From an uncultured Prochlorococcus sp. (lineage in GTDB: Bacteria; Cyanobacteriota; Cyanobacteriia; PCC-6307; Cyanobiaceae), in assembly GCA_902572825.1 (NCBI GenBank), contig CACGHD010000016.1, forward strand, positions 1-33,706: a stretch of DNA of 33,706 bases, read 5' to 3'. The position numbers were made by a program, and so were the translations under genes. Every line of letters begins with the position of its first letter. Position 1 is the stretch's first letter. Positions 8,606 through 17,880 of the stretch are shown here, piece by piece. The notes below the pieces were generated by a model that was not told the origin of the DNA, did no database searches, and worked only from the letters and a program-made list of their open reading frames with translations.

Positions 8606-9028
8606 ATGACTGAAACTTTAGTTGGTCAATTTCCAAAGCATATAGGAAGTACTGGGGGTTTATTAAACTCAGCAGAAACCGAAGAAAAATATGCAATTGT
8701 ATGGAAAAGTACAAAGGAACAAGCATTTGAATTGCCTACTGGTGGAGCGGCAATTATGCATGAAGGTGATAATTTAATGTACTTTGCAAGAAAAGAACAA
8801 TGCCTTGCATTAGGTACACAATTAAGAGCCTTTAAGCCAAGAATTGAAGATTTTAAAATTTACCGAATTTTCCCAGGTGGCGATATTGAATTTTTACATC
8901 CAAAAGATGGTGTTTTCTCTGAAAAAGTTAATGAAGGCAGAGAGAAAGTAGGACATAATCCTAGAAGAATAGGTGAGAATCCTAATCCAGCTGGTTTGAA
9001 ATTTACAACCAAGAATACTTTTGATTAA
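8606..9028 (+). CDS. psaD: Photosystem I subunit II (PsaD)
   Basis: 140 aa, the usual cyanobacterial length. The N-terminal GSTGGLL segment, the central [42 protein letters not shown] block and the basic C-terminal [19 protein letters not shown] match PsaD closely. PsaD sits on the stromal face of photosystem I, stabilises PsaC and provides the ferredoxin docking site. ATG at 8606 is preceded immediately by AAGG, too close for an ordinary Shine-Dalgarno. It appears monocistronic, flanked by spacers of about 110 and 60 bases. Confidence 0.97.
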   Translation: MTETLVGQFPKHIGSTGGLLNSAETEEKYAIVWKSTKEQAFELPTGGAAIMHEGDNLMYFARKEQCLALGTQLRAFKPRIEDFKIYRIFPGGDIEFLHPKDGVFSEKVNEGREKVGHNPRRIGENPNPAGLKFTTKNTFD

Positions 9029-9062
9029 CTTCCTGAAAGTTGATATAAAAGAAGAAAATAAT

Positions 9063-9068
9063 TATAAT
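9063..9068 (+). promoter_or_regulatory. Candidate -10 box for trpE-gshA
   Basis: TATAAT in the short psaD-trpE spacer, 20 bases before the trpE ATG, which would give a leader of only about 12 bases. No trp leader peptide or attenuator can fit in that space. Supported only by the hexamer and position. Confidence 0.35.
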
Positions 9069-9087
9069 TTGGGTTGATACTATTAGT

Positions 9088-10608
9088 ATGATCAGCTCAC
9101 AGAAAGATAGTTTTTTAAAGGCTTACAAAGAAGGTAAAAATTTTATACCTATTACTCAAACTTGGCCAGCAGATTTAGAGACTCCATTGTCGACTTGGTT
9201 GAAATTATCCTCAAAGGATTCTCATGGTGTTTTTCTTGAATCTGTTGAAGGTGGGGAAAGTTTGGGTAGGTGGAGTATTGTTGCTACTAAACCTCTTTGG
9301 GAAGCAGTTTGTTACGGAGAAGAAATAGTTAAAACTTGGAATAATGGTAAAACTGAAACTCATAAAGGTGATCCTTTTGATATTTTAAGAAGCTGGACAA
9401 AGGAATATAAGTCAACAGTTCTTGATGACTTACCATCAATTGGACAGTTATATGGCTCTTGGGGTTATGAATTAATAAATCGAATAGAACCAAGCGTTCC
9501 AATAAATGAAATGTCAGAAAACAATATCCCTTATGGTTCCTGGATGTTTTTTGATCAGTTACTTGTTTTTGATCAAATAAAAAGATGTATTACTGCAGTA
9601 GTTTATGCAGATACAACTTCTTCTAAAGATTCCTCGATTGAAGAATTATACCTGAACTCAATTTCTAAAATTCAGAAAACTAGAAATTTAATGAGAGTTC
9701 CTTTAAAAGAAAATGAGTTTTTGGATTGGAATGAAAATGAGAATTTGAATTTAGATCTAGAAAGTAATTGGAAGAAAAAAGATTTTGAGGATGCAGTTCT
9801 CTCTGCAAAAGAATACATAAGAAAGGGAGATATCTTCCAAATAGTTATAAGTCAGAGATTCCAAGCTCAAGTTAATAATGATCCCTTTAATTTATATAGA
9901 AGTTTGAGGATGGTTAATCCATCTCCATACATGTCATTTTTTGATTTTGGCTCATGGTATCTGATAGGTTCAAGTCCTGAAGTAATGGTTAAAGCTGAAA
10001 AAAATAAAAATAGTCAGATTGTTGCAAGCTTAAGACCAATAGCTGGCACAAGACCTAGAGGTATTGATAATCAACAAGACTTGGAATTAGAAAAGGATTT
10101 ATTAAAAGATCCCAAAGAGATAGCTGAGCATGTAATGCTAATTGATCTTGGGAGAAATGATCTTGGAAGAGTTTGCGAAATTGGTACTGTGAAGGTCAAG
10201 GATTTAATGGTTATTGAAAAATATTCACATGTTATGCATATAGTTAGTGAAGTTGAGGGAATCTTAAAAAACAATGCTGATGTATGGGATTTGCTAAAAG
10301 CATCTTTCCCCGCTGGGACAGTAACTGGTGCGCCAAAAATAAGAGCTATGCAATTGATTAAGCACTTTGAAAAAGATGCTAGAGGACCTTATGCTGGTGT
10401 TTACGGATCTATTGATATTAATGGTGCATTAAATACGGCAATTACAATAAGAACTATGATAGTGAAACCTTCAAAAGATGGGAAATATGATGTTTCAGTG
10501 CAAGCAGGAGCTGGAATAGTTGCTGATTCTTTTCCTGAAAATGAATATCAAGAGACGATAAATAAAGCAAAGGGGATACTAAAAGCATTAGCCTGTTTGG
10601 ATAAATAA
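9088..10608 (+). CDS. trpE: Anthranilate synthase component I
   Basis: 506 aa. The N-terminal regulatory domain has FLESVEGGESLGRWS, matching the LLES-type tryptophan feedback site. The C-terminal chorismate-binding domain has IASLRPIAGTRPRG, the DLGRNDLGRVC metal/chorismate block, FPAGTVTGAPKIRAM and QAGAGIVADS. The enzyme converts chorismate plus ammonia or glutamine to anthranilate, the first committed step to tryptophan. Its amidotransferase partner TrpG is not in the window. The stop codon is directly followed by the gshA ATG (TAAATG), so the two genes are almost certainly co-transcribed. Confidence 0.95.
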   Translation: MISSQKDSFLKAYKEGKNFIPITQTWPADLETPLSTWLKLSSKDSHGVFLESVEGGESLGRWSIVATKPLWEAVCYGEEIVKTWNNGKTETHKGDPFDILRSWTKEYKSTVLDDLPSIGQLYGSWGYELINRIEPSVPINEMSENNIPYGSWMFFDQLLVFDQIKRCITAVVYADTTSSKDSSIEELYLNSISKIQKTRNLMRVPLKENEFLDWNENENLNLDLESNWKKKDFEDAVLSAKEYIRKGDIFQIVISQRFQAQVNNDPFNLYRSLRMVNPSPYMSFFDFGSWYLIGSSPEVMVKAEKNKNSQIVASLRPIAGTRPRGIDNQQDLELEKDLLKDPKEIAEHVMLIDLGRNDLGRVCEIGTVKVKDLMVIEKYSHVMHIVSEVEGILKNNADVWDLLKASFPAGTVTGAPKIRAMQLIKHFEKDARGPYAGVYGSIDINGALNTAITIRTMIVKPSKDGKYDVSVQAGAGIVADSFPENEYQETINKAKGILKALACLDK

Positions 10609-11718
10609 ATGAGTCAAAATAATCTTTATAAGGGTTTTGAGGTAGAACTTTTCACAGGTTCTTTAAATTCTCATATTGGTGTTTCTGCTGAAATTGAGAA
10701 AAAATTTCCTGATTTCGTAAAAGAACCAGATAACAGAAATGTTGAATATATAACAACACCTGAAAAAGACTATAATTTTCTTTATGAGAAATTAATAAAC
10801 CCAAGAAAAAAGTTAAGACGATGGCTAAACAAAAAAGAGTTAACAATAATTCCTTCATCCACTCTGTGTTTTAAACACGATATTGAATTTCAAAGATCTG
10901 ATATAGACAATGTTTATCATCAATTTATTCAAGATAATTATGGAATATCTATTGCAACTTCAAGTGTTCATATAAATATAGGCATAGATGATTTAGATAA
11001 GCTTTTTACAGCTATTAGACTTATAAGATCTGAGGCGGCTCTATATCTATCTCTAAGTGCTAGTTCACCTTTTTTAAATAATAAAATTACGGATAATCAT
11101 TCTCAGAGATGGATCCAGTTTCCTAAAACACCAAGTAGAGTCCCTTTTTTTGTAAATCATAATTCTTATATCGATTGGATAGATGAAAATATATCTAATA
11201 AAAATATGCAAAATATTAGGCATTTTTGGTCTTCAATCCGACCAAATGGTCCCCAGAGACCTTTAATTCTTGATCGTTTGGAATTAAGAATTTGTGATTT
11301 TGTTCACGATATTAATTTGCTTTTAGGAATAACGGCCATGATAGAACTAAGAATTTTAAATCTTTTCGAAAATATAAATTCCTTAGATCCTTTGAATGCC
11401 AGTATTTTTTCTATGGATGAATTATCAGAAATATGTGATCAAAATGAAATAAATGCTGCTAAAGATAGTCTGAATTCAGAGTTAATTCACTGGCAAGATG
11501 GCAAAAAAGTTATTTGTAGAGAGTGGATTCAAAACTTATTATTAGATTTGTCATCCACAGCAGAAAATTTTGGTATGAAGCATCTTTTAAGTCCTATCTA
11601 TAAAGTCCTTGAAGAAGGTAATCAATCTATGAAATGGATAAATCAATATGAAAAAGGTCTTTCTATTGAGCAAATAATGAAAATTTCTATAGAAGATATG
11701 ATTAGGACCGAAGGCTAG
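10609..11718 (+). CDS. gshA: Glutamate-cysteine ligase, cyanobacterial type
   Basis: 369 aa, in the GCS2-like family to which cyanobacterial GshA belongs. It opens with YKGFEVELFTG, has SVHINIGIDD in the middle (a His-containing metal/substrate region) and RPNGPQRPLILDRLELRICD in the C-terminal half. The enzyme joins glutamate and cysteine to gamma-glutamylcysteine, the first step of glutathione synthesis. It begins immediately after the trpE stop with no spacer. The family assignment is from overall pattern and these motifs. An alternative would be another GCS2 carboxylate-amine ligase. Confidence 0.85.
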   Translation: MSQNNLYKGFEVELFTGSLNSHIGVSAEIEKKFPDFVKEPDNRNVEYITTPEKDYNFLYEKLINPRKKLRRWLNKKELTIIPSSTLCFKHDIEFQRSDIDNVYHQFIQDNYGISIATSSVHINIGIDDLDKLFTAIRLIRSEAALYLSLSASSPFLNNKITDNHSQRWIQFPKTPSRVPFFVNHNSYIDWIDENISNKNMQNIRHFWSSIRPNGPQRPLILDRLELRICDFVHDINLLLGITAMIELRILNLFENINSLDPLNASIFSMDELSEICDQNEINAAKDSLNSELIHWQDGKKVICREWIQNLLLDLSSTAENFGMKHLLSPIYKVLEEGNQSMKWINQYEKGLSIEQIMKISIEDMIRTEG

Positions 11719-11757
11719 AATGTTTGATCATTTAAATAAACTTTTGATCTGAACATT
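11719..11757 (+). terminator. Weak candidate hairpin after gshA
   Basis: Just after the gshA stop, AATGTT (11719-11724) can pair with AACATT (11752-11757), and GATC (11726-11729) with GATC (11746-11749), around a 16-base loop. A short T run follows. The stem is AT-rich and bulged, so it is a weak terminator or an mRNA end-processing signal at best. Confidence 0.3.
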
Positions 11758-11780
11758 TTCACTTGTGACATAATGATTAT

Positions 11781-14750
11781 ATGGAATCTTTTCAACAGAT
11801 AAAAAATAATAATGTGGATCTGATAAGTAACAATGATCCACTTGATAAAAATCGTCTTTTAATAGAGGATCTATGGGAATCTGTGCTCAGAGAAGAATGC
11901 CCAGATGATCAAGCAGAGAGACTGATACAGCTTAAAGAATTAAGTTATTCAAAACAAATTGATGGTAATAGTTCAAAAACTTTTAAAAATGAAATAGTTG
12001 ATATTGTAAATTCTATGGATTTAGCTGAATCCATAGCTGCAGCAAGGGCGTTTTCTTTATATTTTCAACTCGTGAATATTTTGGAACAAAGAGTTGAGGA
12101 AGATAGATATATTCAAAGCTTTACCAATAAGGATGTTCAAAAATCGCCTGACAATCTTGATCCTTTTGCCCCAGCATTGGCAAGGCAAAATGCTCCAGTA
12201 ACTTTTAGAGAATTATTTTACAGGCTGAGAAAATTAAATGTACCGCCAGGAAAATTAGAGGAGTTATTACAGGAAATGGATATTCGTTTAGTTTTTACTG
12301 CGCATCCGACGGAGATAGTAAGACATACGATTAGACATAAGCAAACAAGAGTTGCAAATTTGTTAAAAAAAATACAGATTGAGCAATTCCTGACAAAAGA
12401 AGAAAAAATTTCTCTAAAAACCCAATTAAAAGAGGAAGTAAGACTTTGGTGGAGAACAGATGAATTGCATCAATTTAAACCTTCAGTTTTAGATGAAGTT
12501 GATTATGCCTTGCATTATTTTCAGCAAGTTTTATTTAATGCCATGCCTCAATTGAGAGGCAGGATCACTGAAGCACTTACCGAAAATTATCCAGATGTTC
12601 AGTTACCTCCAGAATCTTTTTGTAACTTCGGTTCTTGGGTAGGCTCTGATAGGGACGGTAATCCATCAGTAACTCCGGAGATAACATGGAGAACTGCTTG
12701 CTACCAAAGACAGTTGATGTTGGAAAGGTATATTGTTGCGACGTCTAATCTTAGAGATCAATTAAGTGTGTCGATGCAGTGGAGTCAAGTAAGTTCCTCC
12801 TTATTAGAATCACTCGAAACTGACAGGGTTAAGTTTCCTGAAATATATGAAGCTAGAGCTACAAGATATAGATCAGAACCCTACAGATTAAAATTAAGTT
12901 ATATTTTAGAGAAGTTAAGGTTAACACAAGAAAGAAATAATTTATTAGCTAATAGTGGGTGGAAATTTGAATTGGAGGGAGAAATTGATAATAAAAAAAT
13001 AGATAAAGTTGAAAATTTATATTACAAGTCAGTAAACGAATTTACATATGATCTAGAGCTAATTAAAAATAGCTTAATTAGTACAGATTTAACTTGTGAG
13101 TCTGTAAACAACTTACTTACTCAGGTTCATATTTTTGGATTTTCTTTAGCAAGTTTAGATATTCGTCAAGAGAGTACAAGGCATAGTGACGCTATTCAAG
13201 AGCTTACAAATTATCTTGATTTATCTGTTCAATATGACCAAATGTCTGAGGAAGAGAAAATCAAATGGCTTATAGACGAATTAAATACAAAAAGGCCTTT
13301 AATTCCATCTGACGTTAACTGGTCAAAAACTACAGAAGAAACCTTTTCAGTTTTTAAAATGGTTAAGAGATTACAGCAAGAATTTGGAAGTCGCATTTGT
13401 CATTCTTATGTAATTTCAATGAGTCATAGTGCATCTGATTTGCTTGAAGTTCTCTTACTGGCAAAAGAGATGGGACTTCTTGATCAAAATTCACAAAAGT
13501 CAAAATTATTAGTTGTTCCTCTTTTTGAAACTGTGGAAGACCTTAAAAGAGCACCAGAAGTAATGGAAAAGTTGTTTAAATTAGATTTCTATAAATCATT
13601 ATTGCCAAAAGTAGGAGAATCTTTTAAACCTCTGCAAGAATTAATGCTTGGATATTCTGATAGTAATAAAGATTCAGGATTTGTTTCTAGTAATTGGGAA
13701 ATTCATAGAGCCCAAATAGCTCTTCAAAATCTCTCAAGCAGAAATAATATATTGCTAAGACTTTTTCATGGAAGAGGAGGTTCTGTTGGGAGAGGAGGCG
13801 GACCAGCCTATCAGGCAATATTAGCTCAACCAAGCGGCACTTTAAAAGGACGAATAAAAATAACAGAACAAGGTGAAGTTTTAGCTTCTAAATATAGTCT
13901 TCCCGAACTGGCTTTGTACAATCTTGAGACTGTAACTACAGCGGTAATTCAAAATAGTTTGGTAAATAATAGACTTGATGCTACTCCAGAATGGAATCAA
14001 TTAATGTCTAGGCTGGCAGAAACATCAAGATCTCATTATAGAAAATTAGTGCATGAGAATCCTGATTTGTTGAATTTTTTTCAAGAGGTCACTCCAATAG
14101 AAGAAATAAGTAAATTACAGATATCTAGTAGGCCTGCTAGAAGAAAAAAAGGTGCAAAAGATTTGTCAAGTTTAAGAGCTATTCCATGGGTATTTGGCTG
14201 GACACAAAGTAGATTTCTTTTGCCAAGTTGGTTTGGAGTAGGCACTGCATTGTCATCTGAATTAAATTCAGATCCACAACAAATTGAACTATTAAGAGTT
14301 CTGCATCAAAGATGGCCATTTTTTAGGATGCTCATATCTAAGGTGGAAATGACATTATCGAAGGTGGATCTGGAAGTTGCTAGATATTATGTTGATACTC
14401 TTGGCAGCAAAGAAAATAAAGATTCTTTTGATAATATTTTTGAAGTAATTTCTAAAGAATATAATCTCACAAAATCTCTAATACTTGAAATTACTGGTAA
14501 AAATAAGCTCCTAGAATCTGATAGAGACTTGAAATCATCAGTAAGCTTGAGAAATAAGACAATTATTCCATTAGGGTTTTTGCAGGTTTCACTTCTTAGA
14601 AGATTAAGAGACCAGACAAGACAACCTCCAATAAGCGAATTTATTATAGATAAAGATGAATCTAGAAGAGCTTACAGCAGAAGTGAACTATTGAGGGGTG
14701 CACTTTTAACTATTAATGGGATAGCAGCTGGCATGAGAAATACAGGTTGA
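11781..14750 (+). CDS. ppc: Phosphoenolpyruvate carboxylase
   Basis: 989 aa, full length. The catalytic [12 protein letters not shown] (H175), the [15 protein letters not shown] block, [25 protein letters not shown] (bicarbonate/PEP loop) and the typical C-terminal MRNTG are all present. It carboxylates PEP to oxaloacetate, feeding amino-acid synthesis and the incomplete cyanobacterial TCA pathway. The N-terminus lacks the plant-type serine phosphorylation motif. A CATAAT box at 11769-11774 lies only 6 bases before the ATG, so either transcription starts further upstream or the mRNA is nearly leaderless. The next gene follows after 3 bases. Confidence 0.97.
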   Translation: MESFQQIKNNNVDLISNNDPLDKNRLLIEDLWESVLREECPDDQAERLIQLKELSYSKQIDGNSSKTFKNEIVDIVNSMDLAESIAAARAFSLYFQLVNILEQRVEEDRYIQSFTNKDVQKSPDNLDPFAPALARQNAPVTFRELFYRLRKLNVPPGKLEELLQEMDIRLVFTAHPTEIVRHTIRHKQTRVANLLKKIQIEQFLTKEEKISLKTQLKEEVRLWWRTDELHQFKPSVLDEVDYALHYFQQVLFNAMPQLRGRITEALTENYPDVQLPPESFCNFGSWVGSDRDGNPSVTPEITWRTACYQRQLMLERYIVATSNLRDQLSVSMQWSQVSSSLLESLETDRVKFPEIYEARATRYRSEPYRLKLSYILEKLRLTQERNNLLANSGWKFELEGEIDNKKIDKVENLYYKSVNEFTYDLELIKNSLISTDLTCESVNNLLTQVHIFGFSLASLDIRQESTRHSDAIQELTNYLDLSVQYDQMSEEEKIKWLIDELNTKRPLIPSDVNWSKTTEETFSVFKMVKRLQQEFGSRICHSYVISMSHSASDLLEVLLLAKEMGLLDQNSQKSKLLVVPLFETVEDLKRAPEVMEKLFKLDFYKSLLPKVGESFKPLQELMLGYSDSNKDSGFVSSNWEIHRAQIALQNLSSRNNILLRLFHGRGGSVGRGGGPAYQAILAQPSGTLKGRIKITEQGEVLASKYSLPELALYNLETVTTAVIQNSLVNNRLDATPEWNQLMSRLAETSRSHYRKLVHENPDLLNFFQEVTPIEEISKLQISSRPARRKKGAKDLSSLRAIPWVFGWTQSRFLLPSWFGVGTALSSELNSDPQQIELLRVLHQRWPFFRMLISKVEMTLSKVDLEVARYYVDTLGSKENKDSFDNIFEVISKEYNLTKSLILEITGKNKLLESDRDLKSSVSLRNKTIIPLGFLQVSLLRRLRDQTRQPPISEFIIDKDESRRAYSRSELLRGALLTINGIAAGMRNTG

Positions 14751-14753
14751 TAA

Positions 14754-15200
14754 TTGCAATATTTTTCTAAAAAAAAACTTGTTCTTCCAGAAGGTTATTT
14801 TGTTAACTCTTCTCAAATCCCATTAGCTAAAGAAGTTAACAAACTTTTAGCGAATTGTGGTTGCGAGACATTTCCAATAAAGCCTCTTTCTGAGGCTATT
14901 AAGAAAAGTAATTTCTTTTTTACCATAAAGAGTGAATTAAAAAATAAATTATATGGCTTTGTAAGGGTTACGTCCGACAGGGGATTAAATGCTAACTTGT
15001 GGAATTTAAGCGCATTACCAGGGAATAATCAGCAAATTTATTATTCAATATTGCTTCAAGTAACTCTTGAGAAAATAAATAGAGAAATGCCCGGATGCAG
15101 TATTTCTGTACAGGCTCCAGTATCTTCTTTTATAAGTTTAGAGGAAAATGGATTCATACTAGATCCCAATGGAATAAGAGTAATGGGATATAAACTATAA
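14754..15200 (+). CDS. Small conserved-looking protein, possibly GNAT-like (148 aa)
   Basis: Starts with TTG at 14754, 3 bases after the ppc stop; no better start is visible. The protein is soluble and mixed alpha/beta. The central KNKLYGFVRVTSDRGLNANLWNL looks like the beta-strand core of a GNAT acetyltransferase, but the acetyl-CoA loop (R/Q-x-x-G-x-G/A) is not clearly present. The GNAT idea is therefore weak. Tight linkage to ppc suggests co-transcription. Function unknown. Confidence 0.6.
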   Translation: MQYFSKKKLVLPEGYFVNSSQIPLAKEVNKLLANCGCETFPIKPLSEAIKKSNFFFTIKSELKNKLYGFVRVTSDRGLNANLWNLSALPGNNQQIYYSILLQVTLEKINREMPGCSISVQAPVSSFISLEENGFILDPNGIRVMGYKL

Positions 15201-15211
15201 AAATTATTTTA

Positions 15212-15285
15212 CGAGCATGGAGGGATTCGAACCCCCGACTCTCAGAACCGGAATCTGATGCTCTATCCAACTGAGCTACATGCCC
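15212..15285 (-). tRNA. tRNA-Arg (anticodon CCG)
   Basis: The minus strand gives a complete cloverleaf. The acceptor stem GGGCATG/CATGCTC has one G-U pair, the D arm contains AGCTCAGTTGGATAGAGC, the anticodon loop reads TTCCGGT between TCAGA-type stem arms, and the T arm is GGGGG-TTCGAAT-CCCTC. Anticodon CCG decodes the arginine codon CGG, which is rare in a genome this AT-rich. CCA is not encoded. It lies head-to-head with recF, so the frame reading leftward from recF into the tRNA is not coding. Confidence 0.95.
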
Positions 15286-15362
15286 TTTTATTTTTCAATT
15301 TCTTTAAAGAAAATCTAAATATTTTAAACTTAGCTAATTTAATTAATGAATGCACAAAAAAA

Positions 15363-16454
15363 ATTTTTTTAAATAAATTAAAAATTAAAAACTTTCGGAA
15401 CCATAAAAGTTTTGAAATTGATCTAAAAGAACAAAGAGCAATTGTTCTTGGCTGCAATGGTGTTGGCAAGTCAAATTTACTTGAATCCGTTGAATTTTTA
15501 AGTCAATTAAAATCTAATAGAGCATTAAGCGATAAAGATTTAATAGAGAACGACAGTGATATGGCTGTAGTTATAGGACAGATAAATTTTAAAGACGATT
15601 TAAAGTTAAATTTATTCCGAAAAGGCCCTAAAAGAATTTATGTAAATGAATCAATCTTGAAAAAACAAAGTGAAATAAAGAATTATATCCGAAGTGTATG
15701 TTTCTGTTCTAATGATATAGATATTGTTAGAAGTGAACCCAGTTATCGAAGAACATGGATCGATAAAGTCGTATCTCAGCTTGAACCAGTATATATAGAC
15801 CTGATAAGTAGATTTAACAGGCTTTTAAAACAAAGAAGCCATTTTTGGCGTTCGGAAAGTTTCTTAAAAACCCAATCCACAGATATTGTTGAAAGCTTTG
15901 ATATTCAAATGTCAATAATAAGTACAAGAATTTTTAGGCGTAGAAGAAGAGCTTTATTAAAAATAAAACCATATGTTGAATATTGGCATAATCATCTAAG
16001 TAAATCTCAAGAGCAAATAGACATAAAATATCTTTCGGGGATACAAAATATAAGTCCTGAAGAAGAGGAAGAAGAAGTTATTAGTAAAAAAATAGCTGAG
16101 CAACTCTTAAATCAGCGTTCAATAGAAGCATTGACTGGTAAATGTAATTTTGGACCACATCGTGATGATGTTGAGTTTCTAATCAATAATGTTTCAGTTA
16201 GAAAATATGGTTCCTCTGGACAGCAAAGGACTTTTATCTTGGCTTTAAAGATGGCTGAACTCGATTTATTAAATAAAACATTAAATATTCCTCCAATACT
16301 GATATTGGATGATGTCTTAGCTGAATTAGATTTAACCAGGCAAAATTTGTTATTAAATTCTGTTGGTAAAGATAGTCAATGTTTTATAAGTGCGACACAT
16401 TTAGATAAATTTAATCAGTCTTTCATAGGCTCCTCACAAATGATTCATTTATAA
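15363..16454 (+). CDS. recF: RecF recombination mediator; start codon problematic
   Basis: About 363 aa from the conserved N-terminus FLNKLKIKNFRNHKSFEIDL. It has Walker A GCNGVGKS near residues 30-37, the SSGQQRTFILALK signature and Walker B LILDDVLAELD. RecF is an SMC-like ABC ATPase that loads RecA at single-strand gaps. Downstream of the tRNA there is no ATG, GTG or TTG in the RecF frame before the conserved start; the first possible codon is ATT at 15363. ATGs at 15346 and 15350 are in the other two frames, separated from recF by eight As and seven Ts. One extra or one missing A would join an ATG to recF. Coordinates begin at the ATT for lack of a better start. Confidence 0.9.
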   Translation: MFLNKLKIKNFRNHKSFEIDLKEQRAIVLGCNGVGKSNLLESVEFLSQLKSNRALSDKDLIENDSDMAVVIGQINFKDDLKLNLFRKGPKRIYVNESILKKQSEIKNYIRSVCFCSNDIDIVRSEPSYRRTWIDKVVSQLEPVYIDLISRFNRLLKQRSHFWRSESFLKTQSTDIVESFDIQMSIISTRIFRRRRRALLKIKPYVEYWHNHLSKSQEQIDIKYLSGIQNISPEEEEEEVISKKIAEQLLNQRSIEALTGKCNFGPHRDDVEFLINNVSVRKYGSSGQQRTFILALKMAELDLLNKTLNIPPILILDDVLAELDLTRQNLLLNSVGKDSQCFISATHLDKFNQSFIGSSQMIHL

Positions 16455-16506
16455 TTTTTAAAAGGCATGATTTTTAGCTAATCTTAATTTCATATTAATT
16501 TCTTAA

Positions 16507-16941
16507 ATGGAAATCTACAAAAAAAGTCAAATTTTAAGTTCGTTAAGTGATGAGCAAAAATTAAGTCATCAAAGTAAACACCTATTGTTGGAACTTTATG
16601 AATGCGATCGCGAAAAATTAAATGACGAATCCTTTTTGCGCTGTATTTTAGATAGAGCTGCTAAATTGGCAAATGCAACTGTTTTGAATTTGATTAGTAA
16701 TAAATTTGAGCCTCAGGGGGTTACTGCAATTGTATTACTGGCAGAATCTCATATTTCAATACATACTTGGCCTGAATCTAATTATTCGGCAGTCGATATT
16801 TTTACATGTGGTAAAAATATGATGCCTGAACTTGCTAGTCAATATTTAATTAAATCTTTGATGGCTAAAGAACATTCTTTGCGCGTCATTGAGCGAAATC
16901 CACCTTCTGCAGTCTCTAAACAGATAAGAACGGTTGTTTGA
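16507..16941 (+). CDS. speD: S-adenosylmethionine decarboxylase proenzyme
   Basis: 144 aa with the hallmark self-processing site LLAESHISIHTWPE. Cleavage between E80 and S81 should turn S81 into the catalytic pyruvoyl group. The downstream YSAVDIFTCG segment carries the conserved catalytic cysteine. The enzyme makes decarboxylated SAM, the aminopropyl donor for spermidine. The protein is slightly longer than the typical short bacterial SpeD because of an extra N-terminal stretch of about 20 residues. ATG at 16507, 52 bases after recF and convergent with larE, with 6 bases between stops. Confidence 0.93.
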   Translation: MEIYKKSQILSSLSDEQKLSHQSKHLLLELYECDREKLNDESFLRCILDRAAKLANATVLNLISNKFEPQGVTAIVLLAESHISIHTWPESNYSAVDIFTCGKNMMPELASQYLIKSLMAKEHSLRVIERNPPSAVSKQIRTVV

Positions 16942-16947
16942 CAATAT

Positions 16948-17772
16948 TTACCTATTTAATTTTCCACTTACTAGTCCCTCAAGATCTAAACTTGTGCAAT
17001 TAAAACCTAAATTAGAAAAATATTGAACTAACTCACTTAAATTATATTTGTTAAAAAAATGCTTTAATTCATCTTGGGGAATTTCTATTCTTGCCGTTGA
17101 GCCTTGGCATCTAACTCTAACCTCTGATAATCCACATTCTTTAAGATATTTTTCTGCTTTCTCAACCATTTTTAGCCTTTCACTGGTTATTTCATGGCCA
17201 TAAGGAAATCTTGATGATAAGCAAGGTTGAGCAGGTTTATCCCACCAAGGAAAACCCAATGCTCTTGATATATCCCTAATGTCTTGTTTTGAGACTTTAA
17301 ATTTTGCAAGAGGAGAGATAACTCCTGCTTGTTTTGAGGCTTGCATACCTGGTCTGTAATCTTTAAGATCATCCAGATTGACTCCATCTAAAACAATCTT
17401 GTAATTAAGTTTTTTAGAGAGGTAGGTAGTATGTTTGTGAAGCTCTTTTTTGCATGCAAAGCACCTGTCCTTAGGATTCTTACTATAACTCGATTGGTCT
17501 AATTCTGATGTTTTAATTTCTAAATGCTTTACTCCAATCCATTTTGCTTGCATTCTTGCTTCTTCACGAAGAGTATTGGCTAATGCAGGCGAAACACCAG
17601 TGATAGCAATTGCTTTGCTACCTAATTGCTCGAATGCTAATGATGCTACTAGTGTACTGTCAACTCCTCCGGAATAAGCAATACAAACACTATCAAGATT
17701 CTTAATGTATCTTCTAATTGTATAAAGCTTTTCACTTTGTTCATCAGAGAGAATTTCTAGTTGATTGAACAT
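16948..17772 (-). CDS. larE: LarE-family ATP-dependent sulfur transferase
   Basis: About 274 aa. The PP-loop ATP-pyrophosphatase motif AYSGGVDSTL is near residues 32-41. Cysteines occur as DRCFACKKE (C104, C107) and PAQPCLSSRFPYG (C184). LarE puts sulfur into the pyridinium cofactor of lactate racemase and related nickel-pincer enzymes, using either a sacrificial cysteine or, in three-cysteine members, a proposed Fe-S cluster. The three-cysteine set fits the second type. ATG at 17772 is preferred to an in-frame TTG at 17793. No larB or larC is in the window, so the cofactor substrate is uncertain. Confidence 0.85.
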   Translation of the reverse strand: MFNQLEILSDEQSEKLYTIRRYIKNLDSVCIAYSGGVDSTLVASLAFEQLGSKAIAITGVSPALANTLREEARMQAKWIGVKHLEIKTSELDQSSYSKNPKDRCFACKKELHKHTTYLSKKLNYKIVLDGVNLDDLKDYRPGMQASKQAGVISPLAKFKVSKQDIRDISRALGFPWWDKPAQPCLSSRFPYGHEITSERLKMVEKAEKYLKECGLSEVRVRCQGSTARIEIPQDELKHFFNKYNLSELVQYFSNLGFNCTSLDLEGLVSGKLNR

Positions 17773-17796
17773 GCTAATTACTTTAAAATTCAAATT

Positions 17797-17810
17797 ACCT
17801 ATGAATAGGT
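17797..17810. promoter_or_regulatory. Perfect inverted repeat in the larE/CobA-like divergent spacer
   Basis: ACCTAT-GA-ATAGGT, a perfect 6+6 palindrome with a 2-base centre, lies 25-38 bases upstream of the larE ATG and about 70 bases upstream of the CobA-like start. Its symmetry and position would suit a dimeric repressor or activator site serving one or both genes. No known regulator is matched. Chance occurrence is possible. Confidence 0.35.
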
Positions 17811-17880
17811 TGAATTTATTATTAAATCTTTAATAATATTATTATCTATATCTTAGATTAAATTTACTAATTTTGTTCAA

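Noticed and set aside
9030..9087. Trp attenuator before trpE
   Set aside because: The spacer is only 59 bases with no Trp-codon leader peptide or terminator-like stem.
10652..10858. Minus-strand ORF inside gshA
   Set aside because: Shadow frame of an intact conserved gene; no family features.
15258..15362. ATG-initiated extension of recF
   Set aside because: The ATG lies inside tRNA-Arg; the first 35 residues are tRNA antisense and AT-rich spacer.
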